Positions 53,011-64,000 of a stretch of DNA of 64,000 nucleotides are shown here, one piece after another. Under the pieces are notes generated by a model. The model worked only from the letters and a program-made list of their open reading frames with translations, was not told where the DNA came from and searched no databases. Position numbers and translations under genes: made by a program. Each line of letters begins with the position of its first letter. Position 1 is the stretch's first letter. The stretch comes from Flammula alnicola (lineage: Eukaryota; Basidiomycota; Agaricomycetes; Agaricales; Strophariaceae). The DNA lies in contig JADNRV010000002.1 of assembly GCA_015499995.1 (NCBI GenBank), positions 620,001-684,000 on the forward strand, given 5' to 3'.

Positions 53011-53903
53011 TGATAACGATACTTGAGATGTGAATTACGGTATATCTTTCTGGGCTCCTGTTCAAAGTCGAAATGAGGATCCAAGTTGTTCCATGACTCG
53101 GAACATCACACTCCGGGCTTGTCGTACACCGATGTCACCGAGTCGGTTTACATGTACATACATACAGCGCCCTTAAACTCAATTCTCTAACCGTTATGTA
53201 CTCATTTGCCCACGCTCAGGGGAACATTCGACTTGCGCAGTTCCTTCGCTTGCCGAGTGACCTGCGATAGTTGAGCGATAGGCGCCTGCAGACGTCCATA
53301 GACCTCAATGCCAGACCAGACCAGACCCTCACAACTGTAAATTTTCTGTACGATCGTTTCTATGAATGTAAGCATGATATGGTCTTCACTGGGGCTTATC
53401 GTGACCTGTTTCGCGTTGGCCATGCGGTTGTGTGAACTAAAAATAGCGATAGGGTTCCCCACGTGATCGCTGATTGTGGGGAGCTATCATAACCATAATG
53501 TGGAGTTGCCTTATCCGCTATCTGTCAATTTCTCTCTTCCTGTGAATTCTCAATCACTTCGGTGAAAGGCGTGGACTCTCTGCTTCTCGCTCATGCCGCA
53601 CTACTGAACTATGAAATGGTTACTTTCTGCCTCGTTAATTGTGCAAAAAATGTTAGGTTGTCTTGTTCGGTTACTACCAAAGTAGCGCCTTGGCGCGTGG
53701 TTAACTTCTCGAATCTTCAAGGGCTCCATTCAATCTTGCACTCCCGTGATGTTCGCCCAATGGCTCGGATCACACAAAGGTTTTCCCCGTTAACACTTGA
53801 CACTGCCCCTGGCGCTGAATCCCGATAGCTATTTAAATAAGCCAAGTTCAGCTCTTACAAACTTTCCTCCCTCCTTGTCGTCCTCTTCCCCACATTCTTC
53901 AAT
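53011..53903. promoter_or_regulatory. Spacer between the tandem permeases
   Basis: 893 bases with no gene; the ORF at 53202-53462 (-) has no domain. TATTTAAAT at 53830-53838 is about 70 bases before the copy 2 start, at nearly the same place as TATTTAAAT before copy 1. A GATAG/GATAGG pair (53267-53283) could be GATA-factor sites of nitrogen control, but this is weak. Confidence 0.35.
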
Positions 53904-56410
53904 ATGGCAAGCGACGAGAAAACCCCTGTTATAGATGGCGCCAAGAGCTCGAGCTTGTCAGACACAGAGTCTTTGCGAGGACCAGATGCAGCCGACCCTT
54001 TGACTGGTGAACACAAGCTCGTCCGACAGCTGAAAAACCGTCATATTGCGATGATTAGGTTGGTGGTTCTTACTTACGAGCTCCTGTCCAAAAATCATAG
54101 CCTAATCCTCAATCTTTAGTATTGGAGGTGTCATCGGGACAGGTTGGTACACGAGCATAATTTTTATTACACTTGGTTATATAACGCCTTCCAGGTCTTT
54201 TCCTTGGTACTGCAACTGCTCTCGCGAACGGCGGCCCAATTGGTAAGGTCTAGCTGCAATGTAAGTATTCCATTATTCATAACCTCAACTTGAACAGGTC
54301 TGCTACTGGGGTACATGTTGATGGGTTCTATCTGTTACGCTGTCATGGTACATGGGTCTTTTTTTGGCTGGTGTTCCCACTGACCATGTATCTATTAGGT
54401 GTCGCTGGGAGAGATGGTCGCATTCTTGCCTATTCCTGGAGGACACATCAAGTTGGCTGAACGTTTCGTCGATCCTGCCTTCTCGTTTACCATGGGTTGG
54501 AACTATTGGTATGCATCATACCATGTATCTTATCGATCTATCTATTTATGCCTGGTCCTTCTGTTTCATAGGTATAACTGGGCAATCATTTTACCCGCCG
54601 AACTTAGTGCAGCATCAGTTTTAATTGGGTTCTGGAACAAGGCGATTAACCCCGCCGTCTGGATAACCGTCTGCATGATCGTGGTTGTCTTTATTAATAT
54701 GCTTGGAGCAGGTGAGATATCAAATCATCCACCTGCAACGCCGACTGACCTCAGAATGTAGGTGCTTACGGAGAGGCCGAATTTGTCTTTGCGTACGTAC
54801 TTGGTTGCTGTTAATGGAAGGTTTACGCGTGACCCTGAATCTGCTTTCTATAGTTCAATCAAAGTCATTACTATTACGGGGCTCATTATCCTGGGTATCG
54901 TCCTCGACCTTGGAGGTAAGTGGCTCAAGTTACACTTCTATATGCCTTCCCTTATTTTGTCCTTGTTTAGGCGGACCTAACCATGACAGACTTGGATTCC
55001 GCTACTGGAAAAACCCCGGGGCATTTGTTCAATTTAATAACATTGCCGGGTCCAAGGGCCGCTTCTTAGGCTTTTGGGCTGTCCTGACACAGGCTGCCTT
55101 CTCGTACATTGGAACCGAAATCGTCGCCGTAAGTCAATTTGAACAAGGAAATTCCAATCTCGTTTCAATATTCGTTGCCTTAGATTGCTGCTGGTGAGGC
55201 AAAGAACCCAAGACGCAACCTTCCCAAGGCAATCAAGAGGGTTTATATTCGTGAGTTAGCTATCATAACCCTTGTAGATACATTATCTCACCATCAGCGC
55301 CCATTTGGTTAGGTATCCTTCTTTTTTATATCCTCGGCACACTCGTCATCGGCCTTCTCGTTCCATCGAACGACCCGCGACTTAACCTCAAGGCAACGCA
55401 GGGTACTGCTGCTGCATCTCCCTTCGTCCTTGCCATCGAACGCGCTGGAATCAAAGCCCTACCATCGGTCAGTGTGCTCTGTTCTCGAAAACAGTGTCAT
55501 ACCCGCTAATACTTCGGGTTTCAAGATCATCAATGCTTGTCTTTTGACTTCCGCTTGGTCGGCCGCCTCTAGCGATTTATACACGAGCTCAAGAGCCCTT
55601 TGTGAGTGTTCATGCATTACACACTTTTGCGGACCTCTGAGCGTTGTCGTTGTATAAGATGGTCTTGCGGCTGCCGGCAATGCTCCAAGAATCTTCCTCA
55701 AAGCTTCTGGGAATGGACTGCCCTACGTCTCTATTCTCTTCAACTCGCTTTTCGCCCTTCTCGGTTACATGGGCACCCAAGCTGGATCAGGTCGTGTATT
55801 CGGCTGGTTTGCGAACATGACCGCCATCGCAGGTCTCATGACGTGGTTTGGAATCAGCGTCACATACATTCGATTCCACAAGGGTCTTAAAGCCCAAGGC
55901 ATCGACAGAAGCAACCTTCCGTTTGCCTCCAGGCTCCAGCCATTTGCTGCTTGGTATGCCGCGTCCTCGTGTCTGATTATCTCGATTGTGAGTCATCCAT
56001 GTCCTATTCTTGCACTTGATGGCTTTGCTAACTCCCTTAAATAAATTCAGCTGAGCGGATGGGCTGTCTTCCTCAAGGGTGGATGGGCCACTGATACTTT
56101 TGTCACCAACTACCTTCCATTGGCCTTGTTCCCTATTATGTATATTGGATCCAAATTCTACTACAGAGAGGCGGTCAAGAAACCCCACGAGATGGACTTC
56201 GTCACCAACATCAAAGAAATTGAAGCCGAAACGTGAATATCAAATTCGGATCCTATTGGATAACACGCTAATCAGCTTATGATATCCAGGTATGACGATC
56301 CTCCTCCGAAGAACAAGATGGAGGCTTTCTGGCAGTGGTTGGTGAGTAGCCTGGTGTTTCAAGTTTTGGTATCAACAATGTAATAACGACGTTCTTCTTT
56401 GCAGATGTAG
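53904..56410 (+). CDS. Amino-acid permease (APC/YAT family), copy 2
   Basis: Tandem paralogue of copy 1 with the same order of exons and nearly the same protein through the membrane domain. Blocks include SIGGVIGTGLFLGTATALANG, SLGEMVAFLPIPGGHIKLAE, GFWNKAINPAVWITVCMIVV, GTEIVAIAAGEAKNPRR, YGLAAAGNAPRIFLKASGNG and KKPHEMDFVTNIKEIEAE. The two differ most in the cytosolic N-terminus (MASDEKTPVIDGAKSS here). The last coding exon appears to be just ATG TAG (56405-56410) after a 61-nt intron. The intron before IINACLL ends in AAG, as in copy 1. Intact. Confidence 0.9.
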
Positions 56411-56757
56411 ATCTATTGCGGGTTTGAGGTTAATCTACAGTCGTGTGGTTACGCTGGTCTTGTCTTGTCAGTCGACCATATGTACAATAATATTCTGAGC
56501 ATACATCGTATTCTTGTTTCAGTCGAGTTTGGAATAATTAATCTTCCCCTCTCAACTGCGCACCGTCTAATTCTCTAAGTTGCTGTACACATGGTATTTG
56601 ATGTAATAAAGCCAGGCATGATAAAGAATGGGCCACCGAGACGCCGAGAGAACAATTGCAGATATAATAATTAAATGATGAAGTCTAAGGAAATGAAAGT
56701 ACACGGTGGTCGATAACACAGATAAAAACTTTAAAAAATGGTATCCTTTACTCGTAA
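56411..56757. other. Convergent 3' region, permease/RhoGEF
   Basis: 347 AT-rich bases with AATAAAGCC near 56605-56613 (a possible polyadenylation signal on the + strand); no gene. Confidence 0.4.
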
Positions 56758-59700
56758 CTATGTCTTTGAGGCGGGAATGTGCAGATTAATCGCTGGAGGA
56801 AAAGGTCCATCAATAAAGCGCGGATCAAGGCAAAAACTCAGTATGGACTGACCTCGATACCAGTTCAAGGCGGCAGATGGTGTTGGAGCGTCGAAATATA
56901 ATATCGCCTTGTTATCAACTAACCGAAGAGCTAAAGAAAGAGAACACATCGTCAGGACACGAATTGATGGTTAGCAAGCGGAAGAACATACCATTTCCAT
57001 GTACGATACTGGCCGGTTGGGGTAAAGTCTGCATCCTCAGCACCGCCCACAGGTCCACAGGGGATGATGGGTCCTGGCCTTCGGAAGGATCGCGGCACAA
57101 GACTAACAAATCATTGCAGAGGATGCCTATCAATGGCCGGGGGGTCAACTCGGGCGCGAGACAGTCCACTTGAACAGTCGAGGCATCGCCCTGAGCGTTT
57201 ATCGCCTCGAAGGAGACAACGGCCTTGCGCACGACCCGCGTCAGTAATAAGGCGCCGTCCATGATAAGGCGCCTATCGCAGTGGTTGTTATCAGCATTTA
57301 TCTATAAAAGTAAAGTGATCGAAAAAGACGGATTACTGACCGATGGGGTTGGACAAGAGGGCTGGGGAACTTGCCCCGGATCCTTGCTTGCCACTGCACG
57401 AGTTTCCGCCGAGATTCCGACTCGCGCTTGCCCTCGTTCATATTATTAGCCAAGAGCGCGATTTCTGCCAATGCACGATCTAGTGGATCGTCCATGTATT
57501 CATACGTCGGAGGGGTGCTCCGTAGAAGTTCCTCGAGCTGTAAAGGAATAAATAAATCGGCGATAAGAGAAGGAAAAAGTGAAAATAGCATACCAAAAGC
57601 TTATATCGAGGCACCCGCTGTACAGGCAAGAGGAGATATCCTTCCAGATTCAGCTGTGTATGCCGTGGGTTCAAGCGGCATCTTTTCAAGTACGTCTTGA
57701 TCCTTTTGCGTTGACCCGTTGTCAGATTCGGAATCCCCGTTGCGGCCGGCGAGGTCTCATTGATGACATTCGGGCTGCTGGTGATAGCCAAACTGATACC
57801 CAACCCAACGAGCTGCGCCGTACTCGGTGAAGTCGTGAGGTTGGATCCAGGAGCCACGGGATTTGGCGAATGTCTATCCGATGTCCAATACTTGACCCGT
57901 TGCACTGAGCTGTCAAAGTTGCTATTGCTCAAAAATTAGCTCTCTGACTTTTGCCTTTGAATGACCAATAGCCGCGAAGGAGCGCCCACGACAAAGCTAA
58001 AAAGTCTAAACTTATACTTACTTGATATAACTCGAATACATCTTCATGAACGCCGCATGTTTCACAAAGATATTTCCGACCGCTTTCGCGACGTTGAGCG
58101 ACAGCTGGCCGTCTTGGTCCGTATCTTGCATTTCAGCAGGCGTCTTCATCAGCGGGGCGGCTGCGCCCTCCAGTGCAGGCAGGAAGCTGTCGCTGTGGAA
58201 CGAAAACAGCGCATCGATTCCGCCGAAGACGACCTTGCGCTCCGGAGCGGGCACCACGGTATCTTTGCTGCTCGAGCCGACGCCGCCGAGCAGGTTGACG
58301 GGCGTCGAGGCGGGCTTGATGTAAATGTCAACGAGCTCTTGCAATCCCTTGACATACGTCCGCTCAGTCCTATAAAAACGAATCCATATCAACGAACAAT
58401 CCCACCAATTAGACTTAAGAGGCAAGACTCACAACACGATCTCGCGAATAACCATTGCTCGTTTACCCTTATCGTCCTTGAATTTGCGTTCCTCCGACGA
58501 GCCACTGCTGTCCGTCGTCGCCACACTCAGCGTCTGGCTTGATGACCCGCTCCGCAGACCCGTAATCGAGTCCGACGAGCGCAGCTGCCCCGAGCTATCC
58601 GACATCGACAGCGAAGGAGCGAGGGTAGACGATCCCGTCGACGCCATAGACACCTCGCGCTGTTCCACCACCGTCGGTCTCCGCGCTCGCGGATGCACTT
58701 CGCCGTCACCCGACTCCGAATCCCTACCCGCGTCGTACATACTCATCGGGTTGCCAGCAGCAGCGCCCGCAGCAGCAGCACCTCTCACCCCTCCTCTGTT
58801 AACTCCAACTCCAACCCCACCTCCTTGCTGCACAGTCCCCAAATCATTCATATCCTTCAAATACGCCATGACCGACCTCAGCGCGCGCATATACGCATCC
58901 CTTGCCCTGTCCTCCTCGCGGCGGATATACTGCTCATGGTCCAGCACCGGACTCGGCGTCGCCACACGCGCCTCCTGGCCCGGCCCGCCCGGCTGATCCT
59001 CCCCGTCATAGGCAACGACCACGCCTGTCACGAACGTCGAGTTCTCGGGTATGCTCAGCGACATCGAGCCCGGCGCCTCGACAGGTAGGAAGCTCCGCCG
59101 CTTCGTTGTTCTCGGATGCTGTGCGACGGGCGGCGACAGCAGTCCATTCGCACTGGTCGATGGAGGTGCAAGGGTATTATTGTTGATGGTATTATTATGA
59201 TGCGCACTAGTGCCGGGCATGGCCTCGTTCATGAGCACTCGCGGTGGTGGTGGGTTGGGTGACGGCGGCGAGGTCAGAGTCGGCAAGCCCTCAAGCATGC
59301 CCGTCGTCGACAACCGGAGGTCAATCTGCGGCGTCTTGCCAATCCTATCCGCCCCCAGGCCTCCTCTGAACTGCTGCACGGCGTTCGACATCCCAGCGGT
59401 CGTATGCGGTCTGCTGATATTGGCTACCCTGCTCGGATTCGGAGACCCAGCCGGCGACGACGATGGTGGCGAAGGTGCATCGGGCTTGATCTTGCCCATG
59501 GACATCTTCTTGAGGAAACCCCACCGGCTGCTCTTCTCTCTCGTCGGCCGCTGGCGCTGCGACGATTTGAGGCCGCTGTCATGGCTATCAGCCTTCTCCA
59601 TGGGAGCTGCACCAAGAGGCGGTGACGCCGCATATGAAGACGACCGATCAGAGCCTGTACTCAACGACGGGGCCATGCTCAAAGTCGGCGAGCTATCCCA

Positions 59701-61646
59701 CATCGACTGACTCAGCTGCGGCCTCGCTACATTTGGCGGTGGCCGCGACCCAGACGCAAACTGCGACGAGGGCCCCAGACTTGCGAATCGCTTATTGTAA
59801 TTATACTGCTCCGCATGTGGAAGGCTAGCCTGGCCATTGCCCATATTCAGCAAATTAGAGCTCGACAACGAGGTCTGGTATTTCGTCAACGGCGGGTGTG
59901 GTGGGGGTATCTCGCTCTCTGCAACGACCGCGTTGGCAGATTTACCACGTCGCAGATCGCCCGCGCTCTTCATCTTGCGGATTTCGTGCTCGGCGATAGC
60001 GTCGTCGTTTCTTCCCACGGGGGCTTGACCAGGTCGTTGAGCCCGAGGATCAGGCACGGCAGCTGCTTTCGCGCGTGTCTGCTCGAAATAGGCACGATTT
60101 GGCGTCGTGCGAGTACGGGAAAGGGATTTATTCTGCGGAAGCGGTGGAGTATTGTTATTCGGAAGCGGTAGCGGAGAAGTTGTCGACCTTGAGAGAAACG
60201 GAGCACGTTCCGGGGTGATCGTGTGATCTTCTTCCTCTGGAGATTGGTGCAAAAAGCCACTCTGATGAGGGCTGGGACCATCATGGTCTGAAAAATCATC
60301 AATATCAGTTCCGTCAGTTTCTGTATCAGCGTTTGAGCTTTGGACACCAGCCGAAAGCGGTAACATGGGTGTGGAAGGAGGATAGACAGGCGTAGTGGGT
60401 ACTTTGGCTAGCAAAGGATCAACCAGGGCCTTCCAGGGGCCTTGGAAAGGGTTTCCATCGAGACATAGAGTTTGTAAGGCAGGAAGGAGACAGAGCCAGC
60501 TGGGTAGCGCATGCAGTTTGTTTCGTCTGATGCTGATGGTATGTAATTTATCAAGATCCACGAGGGCATCAGGCAGTGTGCTGATACCGGTGGAATCCGC
60601 GATCAAAACACGAAGATTAATGAGATGGGCGAGGAATACGGGGAGGACTCTGAGTGGATTTGAAGCAACGTTGAGTTCCTCGAGGTTTTCGCACACGGCC
60701 AAGACGGGCGGTAGGGCGCCGAGGAAGTTGGCGGAGATATCCAATGCAAGGAGACTATGAGCTATTTGAGGGAGAACAGAAGTCAAGAAAGCGGGAACGG
60801 CGTTGGGAGTGGATGAGGACCCTATTAAAAGGTGAGTTGTTCCTGAAGGCGAAGGTTAAGATTAGATTTGCATGAATAATTTAGAAAGTTGAGAAGCGGA
60901 CCTGGTTGAACCTGCAGCTGGACAATGGGAACATTATCTCCTTGAACTATAAGACCGCGACCCTCTTCTGCGACGACAGCTGCTGAGGTACGCTCTTCCT
61001 CTTCTTCTTTCTCGTCGTCTTCGTCGACATCAAGAGAATCGAGACCGGGTTCGTCGTCTGTCTCTTCTTCTGACATTCCTACTTCATCCTTTTCGTCTAC
61101 AGTCTGCCAGCTGACATCATAGCTGGGTTTTTGTGAAAGAGGAGGAGATGCAATCTCGTGAGGGGGGTTTGTGGAAGACAAGCCATTTCCGAGGGACGAG
61201 GATCGAGAACGAATGCTGCCCGAGTAAGACTCTGACCACCTGGAACGATCTGAATGTCTGGGGAGAGGACCACGAGCAGAAGTGGATTGGGCAGGATCGC
61301 TGGCGAGCATCTGGAGGAGAGAATCTGACGTGATGCCAATGGCAACGGAGTCGTCGTCGCCAGATGCTACGTGCACATTGTTGTAGTCGGCATAGGCAAG
61401 GGCACTTCCTGAGCTTGTGTATGCGGATGAACGAGTTGAAGCAGACGAGGAGGGGGCCGAGGAGAGAGGGGGGACGTTGTTCGCTAGATGGTGGTGGGGA
61501 GGGCGGAAAGGGTAGGGGTCAGGGTGAGGCATTGCGGAGAGAGGAGAGTCGGGGTCACAGATGCTGTTGAGAGGAATGTGCTGGTCTGGGCTTGAAGGAG
61601 TGGGTGCACGTGGACGACCATAGGCATCGTCAGTCGGAGAGAGCAT
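56758..61646 (-). CDS. Leucine-rich-repeat RhoGEF (LRR-DH-PH)
   Basis: Guanine-nucleotide exchange factor for Rho/Cdc42-type GTPases. Exon 1 from 61646 encodes a disordered, acidic N-terminus. The next exon holds leucine-rich repeats (LLALDISANFLGALPPVLA, LEELNVASNPLRVLPVFLA, LHTISIRRNKLHALPSWL) followed by about 600 disordered residues. The DH domain spans several exons: TERTYVKGLQELVDIYIKP (CR1), FSFHSDSFLPALE, and YLLLPVQRVPRYKLLLEELL (CR3). A PH domain follows: RLIMDGALLLTRVVRKAV, GILCNDLLVLCRD, ALRLVDNKAILYFDAP. No frame break was seen. The target GTPase is unknown. It is 70 bases from the ELP4 stop. Confidence 0.87.
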
Positions 61647-61716
61647 TGAACAAATCCTTGAGCAGTGAGAGGCTTTCTCAACTATTAATCAATAAACAGA
61701 GACAAACACACACTAT

Positions 61717-63134
61717 CTAAAAATCATACAGCTCGGGTCGATCAGACTGGAATCCGACTCTCTTCTTCTTAATCTTAATACTGTTCTCTTCTTCAAGCTC
61801 CACCTCCAGCCGCCCCACCTTTGCCCCACTCACATGCCCCTGCTCTTCCACATGCGCACTCGGCGCTGCTGTCGTCCGTCGTTCCCCCGTGCCTCCCTCC
61901 ACATCCAGATGCAGCGTCTCAATCACCAATCTCTTCCGTGTGCACTTGAATGCTAAATTGTTCTCTCCGCTCGAGGTCAGCCCACGTAATGTTGAAAATC
62001 GATCACTGGCCGGACTTTGCGTGTGCGGTGACGGCAGTCTATGCATCTGGAGCAGTCCATGATGACCTGGAAACGCGCTTGACAGTGCTGGGTTCGCTGC
62101 AACCCAACATGTTAGCTATTGCTTACGGTCCCAAACGTCTACACATACCTGTAAACGCCGACATCGTCAGTGCACCATCCGTCGCCCATCCCAGCTTTTC
62201 AATCCATCCCGTCCCACCCCATCCTTCCGTCGATAATTGTGGCGGAAGACTTATCGATGCACATCCATGTGCGTGCTTCCGCAGCAACGCCCTGAGTGCG
62301 TGCAGAAAGTACAGTATACCCTATCTTCATTAAATATGCGCGTAGATCATCACCATGTAAATTCCGCTCACTTGTGGTGTAAGATCGCCCCACACGGGCG
62401 ATCCCAATGCCGGTATGCAGATCCGCAGTGGAACCGAACCGTCCGTTGTCAGTTGCCTTGAGATTTCGCCAAGCACAGCGACCGTAGACAGGCTTTGAAA
62501 TCCTACATCTACCAAGTGTAGTCTCTTCCCTTCCAACGCCTCCGCGATCACTTCCTCTGGCACGCGACTCGACAGCTCGAAAGGGGCGCAGTAAGATTCT
62601 CCGTCTCTGATAAACCACCAGAGTGTATCCCATATGAGATATATTATAAGGCAAGGTGAATTTAAATAAAACGCACTGGCTCGTGTTCCCTACAGTAGTC
62701 TTGAACTGCTTCATCTTCTCATACCTCCATGCAATCTTGACTTTTTGACTCTTTCCTGCGTTCTCTTCGCCCTCATCCGAGTCGGCCTCATTCACACCCA
62801 CACCAACACCCTGCGATTTCGGAAACCACATCACATCCTTCACCCATACCTCCGGATCCTGTCCGACTATACACACTCTATGCCCATTAGTTAAACCCTG
62901 CGCGACGAAATACTTCTGCACCAACTCCCCATACGACGAATGGATATCCGGCGCCGTGAAGAGGAGCGAACACGAGAGGGGCAGGCCACCGCCCAGGATG
63001 TCGTCGAGCGAGGATACCCCGGTGGAGGTGATGAGGCTGAGATTCGACGCGGGGGATATGCGCGTCCCAGGATAGACGGGAAGTGAGGTCGGTTTCTCTC
63101 CTGTGGATTTTGGTTTGCGTTTGAAGGAAGACAT
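61717..63134 (-). CDS. ELP4: Elongator complex protein 4
   Basis: RecA-like subunit of the Elp456 ring, needed for wobble-uridine modification of tRNA. Starts MSSFKRKPKSTGEKPTSL. Signature TSTGVSSLDDILGGGLPL is followed by HSSYGELVQKYFVAQGL, then DGESYCAPFELSSRVPEE and HLVDVGFQSLSTVAVLGEI. C-terminal blocks: LYFLHALRALLRKHAHGCAS, GWIEKLGWATDGALTM, GLLQMHRLPSPHTQ and KKRVGFQSDRPELYDF at the stop. Three introns were traced in phase. As in other Elp4 proteins the Walker A motif is absent. Intact. Confidence 0.92.
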
Positions 63135-63353
63135 TTTTATGTCGATGAACTTGAACGCGCGAGTGGTAATGAGTGTAAAGATGAATCAGGGGGCTTAGCA
63201 GATAAGATCGTGACAAAAATAAAATAAAAATGTTCTTCCATTTCGTCCGTTCGATTGACCTGGTCCACGACGCGCTCTCTTCCTTGCTACTTCCACTGCG
63301 TGCTTTGCATTTCTGGCCACCGTCTGGCTTATGCCTTGAGTACGACTCTTAAG
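63135..63353. promoter_or_regulatory. ELP4: Spacer upstream of ELP4
   Basis: About 220 bases between the ELP4 start and the first ATG of a doubtful + strand ORF. Probably a promoter region; no motif stands out. Confidence 0.35.
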
Positions 63354-63677
63354 ATGTTTTCGCGAACATCACCACCACTCCGGCTCTGGATGCAGACGAC
63401 CGCCCATTTACGATGCAACCTCAGGACGTCAAGCTCAAGGTGTTTGCTGTTTGCTCCAGGATTAGGTCCATTGGCTAGACCGTATTCTTCAAAGAAGGAC
63501 AAACGAGGATCATCGTCAGTACCGCCCCAACTTTCGTGGTTGGATACCTGGCGCCCAAAAGCTCTACGACAGCGGTGGTACACCTGGAGCTCAGGATGGA
63601 CGACGGGGACGTGGTGGTGGGCCAAATGCAAGCGAATCGTACTTCTGGGACTCCATGTCATTTTTCCATTTTATTGA
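63354..63677 (+). CDS. Possible small mitochondrial protein, frame uncertain
   Basis: The ORF from the ATG at 63354 begins with an Arg/Ser-rich, acid-free stretch (MFSRTSPPLRLWMQTTAHL...RPYSSKKDKR) that looks like a mitochondrial targeting sequence. After about 63510 a different frame reads more like protein (RPNFRGWIPGAQKLYDSGG, GRRGRGGGPNASESYFWD, stop near 63695). One indel near 63500-63512 would join them. The family is not recognised. It could also be noncoding leader of the downstream gene. Confidence 0.35.
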   Translation: MFSRTSPPLRLWMQTTAHLRCNLRTSSSRCLLFAPGLGPLARPYSSKKDKRGSSSVPPQLSWLDTWRPKALRQRWYTWSSGWTTGTWWWAKCKRIVLLGLHVIFPFY

Positions 63678-63720
63678 TTCACATGAACGCGAATAGAAAC
63701 TCATGAGGGTCATACTCTAG

Positions 63721-64000
63721 ATGGTCAATCTCGTATTCTTTCTCCACCTTTTCCAGACTAACATCGGGCGCGTGTCATTGGTGAGTAGCAGGCATATCAC
63801 TTCCACACCCCGCTCTCTTACATCGACCCGCACAGATGACCGGGCCCTCGATGCTCCCAACGCTCGCCACAGACGGCGAACTCGTCGTCGAAGACGTGAT
63901 ATCCTACCGCCACTTCCAGCGCGCGCTCCAGCGGGGCGACCTCCTCACCGTCGAATCCCCTGTCCAGCGCGGGCACATCATATGCAAGCGCCTCATCGGC
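63721..64000 (+). CDS. IMP1: Mitochondrial inner-membrane protease subunit 1, 5' part
   Basis: Signal-peptidase-like (S26) serine/lysine protease of the inner membrane that processes intermembrane-space proteins. Exon 1 (63721-63780) encodes MVNLVFFLHLFQTNIGRVSL and exon 2 starts at 63836 with MTGPSMLPTLATDGELVVED. The catalytic Ser is in GPSMLPT and the catalytic Lys in HIICKRLIG at the window end. The gene continues past 64000. The short hydrophobic N-terminus before the Ser motif fits IMP1, though an extra upstream exon cannot be excluded. Confidence 0.85.
   Translation, partial: MVNLVFFLHLFQTNIGRVSLVSSRHITSTPRSLTSTRTDDRALDAPNARHRRRTRRRRRDILPPLPARAPAGRPPHRRIPCPARAHHMQAPHR

Noticed and set aside
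53202..53462. Remnant of a third permease between the two copies
   Set aside because: Translated frames of the spacer show none of the YAT permease motifs.
58478..60760. Several + strand ORFs of 100-190 codons opposite the RhoGEF
   Set aside because: Antisense shadows of a GC-rich low-complexity coding exon; no domains.

Overview
This 64 kb window comes from a filamentous basidiomycete, most likely an Agaricomycete. Genes are packed on both strands and cut by many short GT-AG introns (about 50-65 bases). Diagnostic proteins include a basidiomycete-type G1 cyclin, Dlt1, a CBM1-tagged GH74 xyloglucanase, an RNA-silencing RdRP and a fungal ISWI-partner subunit. There is no operon logic, but six gene pairs start head to head across 150-290 bases, suggesting shared bidirectional promoters.

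Layout. 1-5.7 kb: 5' end of the ribosome-biogenesis factor NOP7 (runs off the left edge), Sm protein SMD2, an RNA-dependent RNA polymerase and a LYRM2-like LYR protein. 5.8-14.4 kb: a 4E-T-like eIF4E-binding protein with a polyQ run, a gene-poor stretch, and a CLN-type G1 cyclin with a long pyrimidine-rich leader region. 15.7-20.4 kb: a Gfo/Idh/MocA oxidoreductase and a large unrecognised protein. 21.3-34.7 kb: ITC1, a vacuolar amino-acid transporter, eIF3k, SWD3/WDR5, five-repeat polyubiquitin, UTP23, EMC7 and a small unknown protein. A 274-bp MITE sits directly in front of the start codon of that last gene. 35.3-48.1 kb: a secreted CAP/PR-1 protein, DLT1, cytochrome b5 reductase CBR1, a dual-specificity phosphatase, Golgi TVP23 and GH74 xyloglucanase. 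48-56.4 kb: a gene-poor stretch, then two tandem amino-acid permeases. 56.7-64 kb: an LRR-DH-PH Rho exchange factor, Elongator subunit ELP4, and the 5' end of inner-membrane protease IMP1 at the right edge.

The genes do not form one pathway. Housekeeping themes are ribosome and translation (NOP7, UTP23, eIF3k, 4E-T-like), splicing (SMD2), chromatin (ITC1, SWD3), ER/Golgi (EMC7, TVP23), mitochondria (LYRM2, IMP1, CBR1) and tRNA modification (ELP4). A more ecological set covers plant cell-wall attack and nitrogen uptake (GH74, PR-1, permeases, vacuolar transporter).

I traced about 105 introns by following reading frame and family conservation. In genes without frame breaks the exon lengths sum to multiples of three. 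This exposed three internal micro-exons (6, 7 and 10 nt), three GC-AG introns, frequent AAG acceptors, and about a dozen single-base frame breaks in six conserved genes. Most of those breaks are at short homopolymers and look more like consensus errors than decay. I did not find a clearly new multi-gene system.
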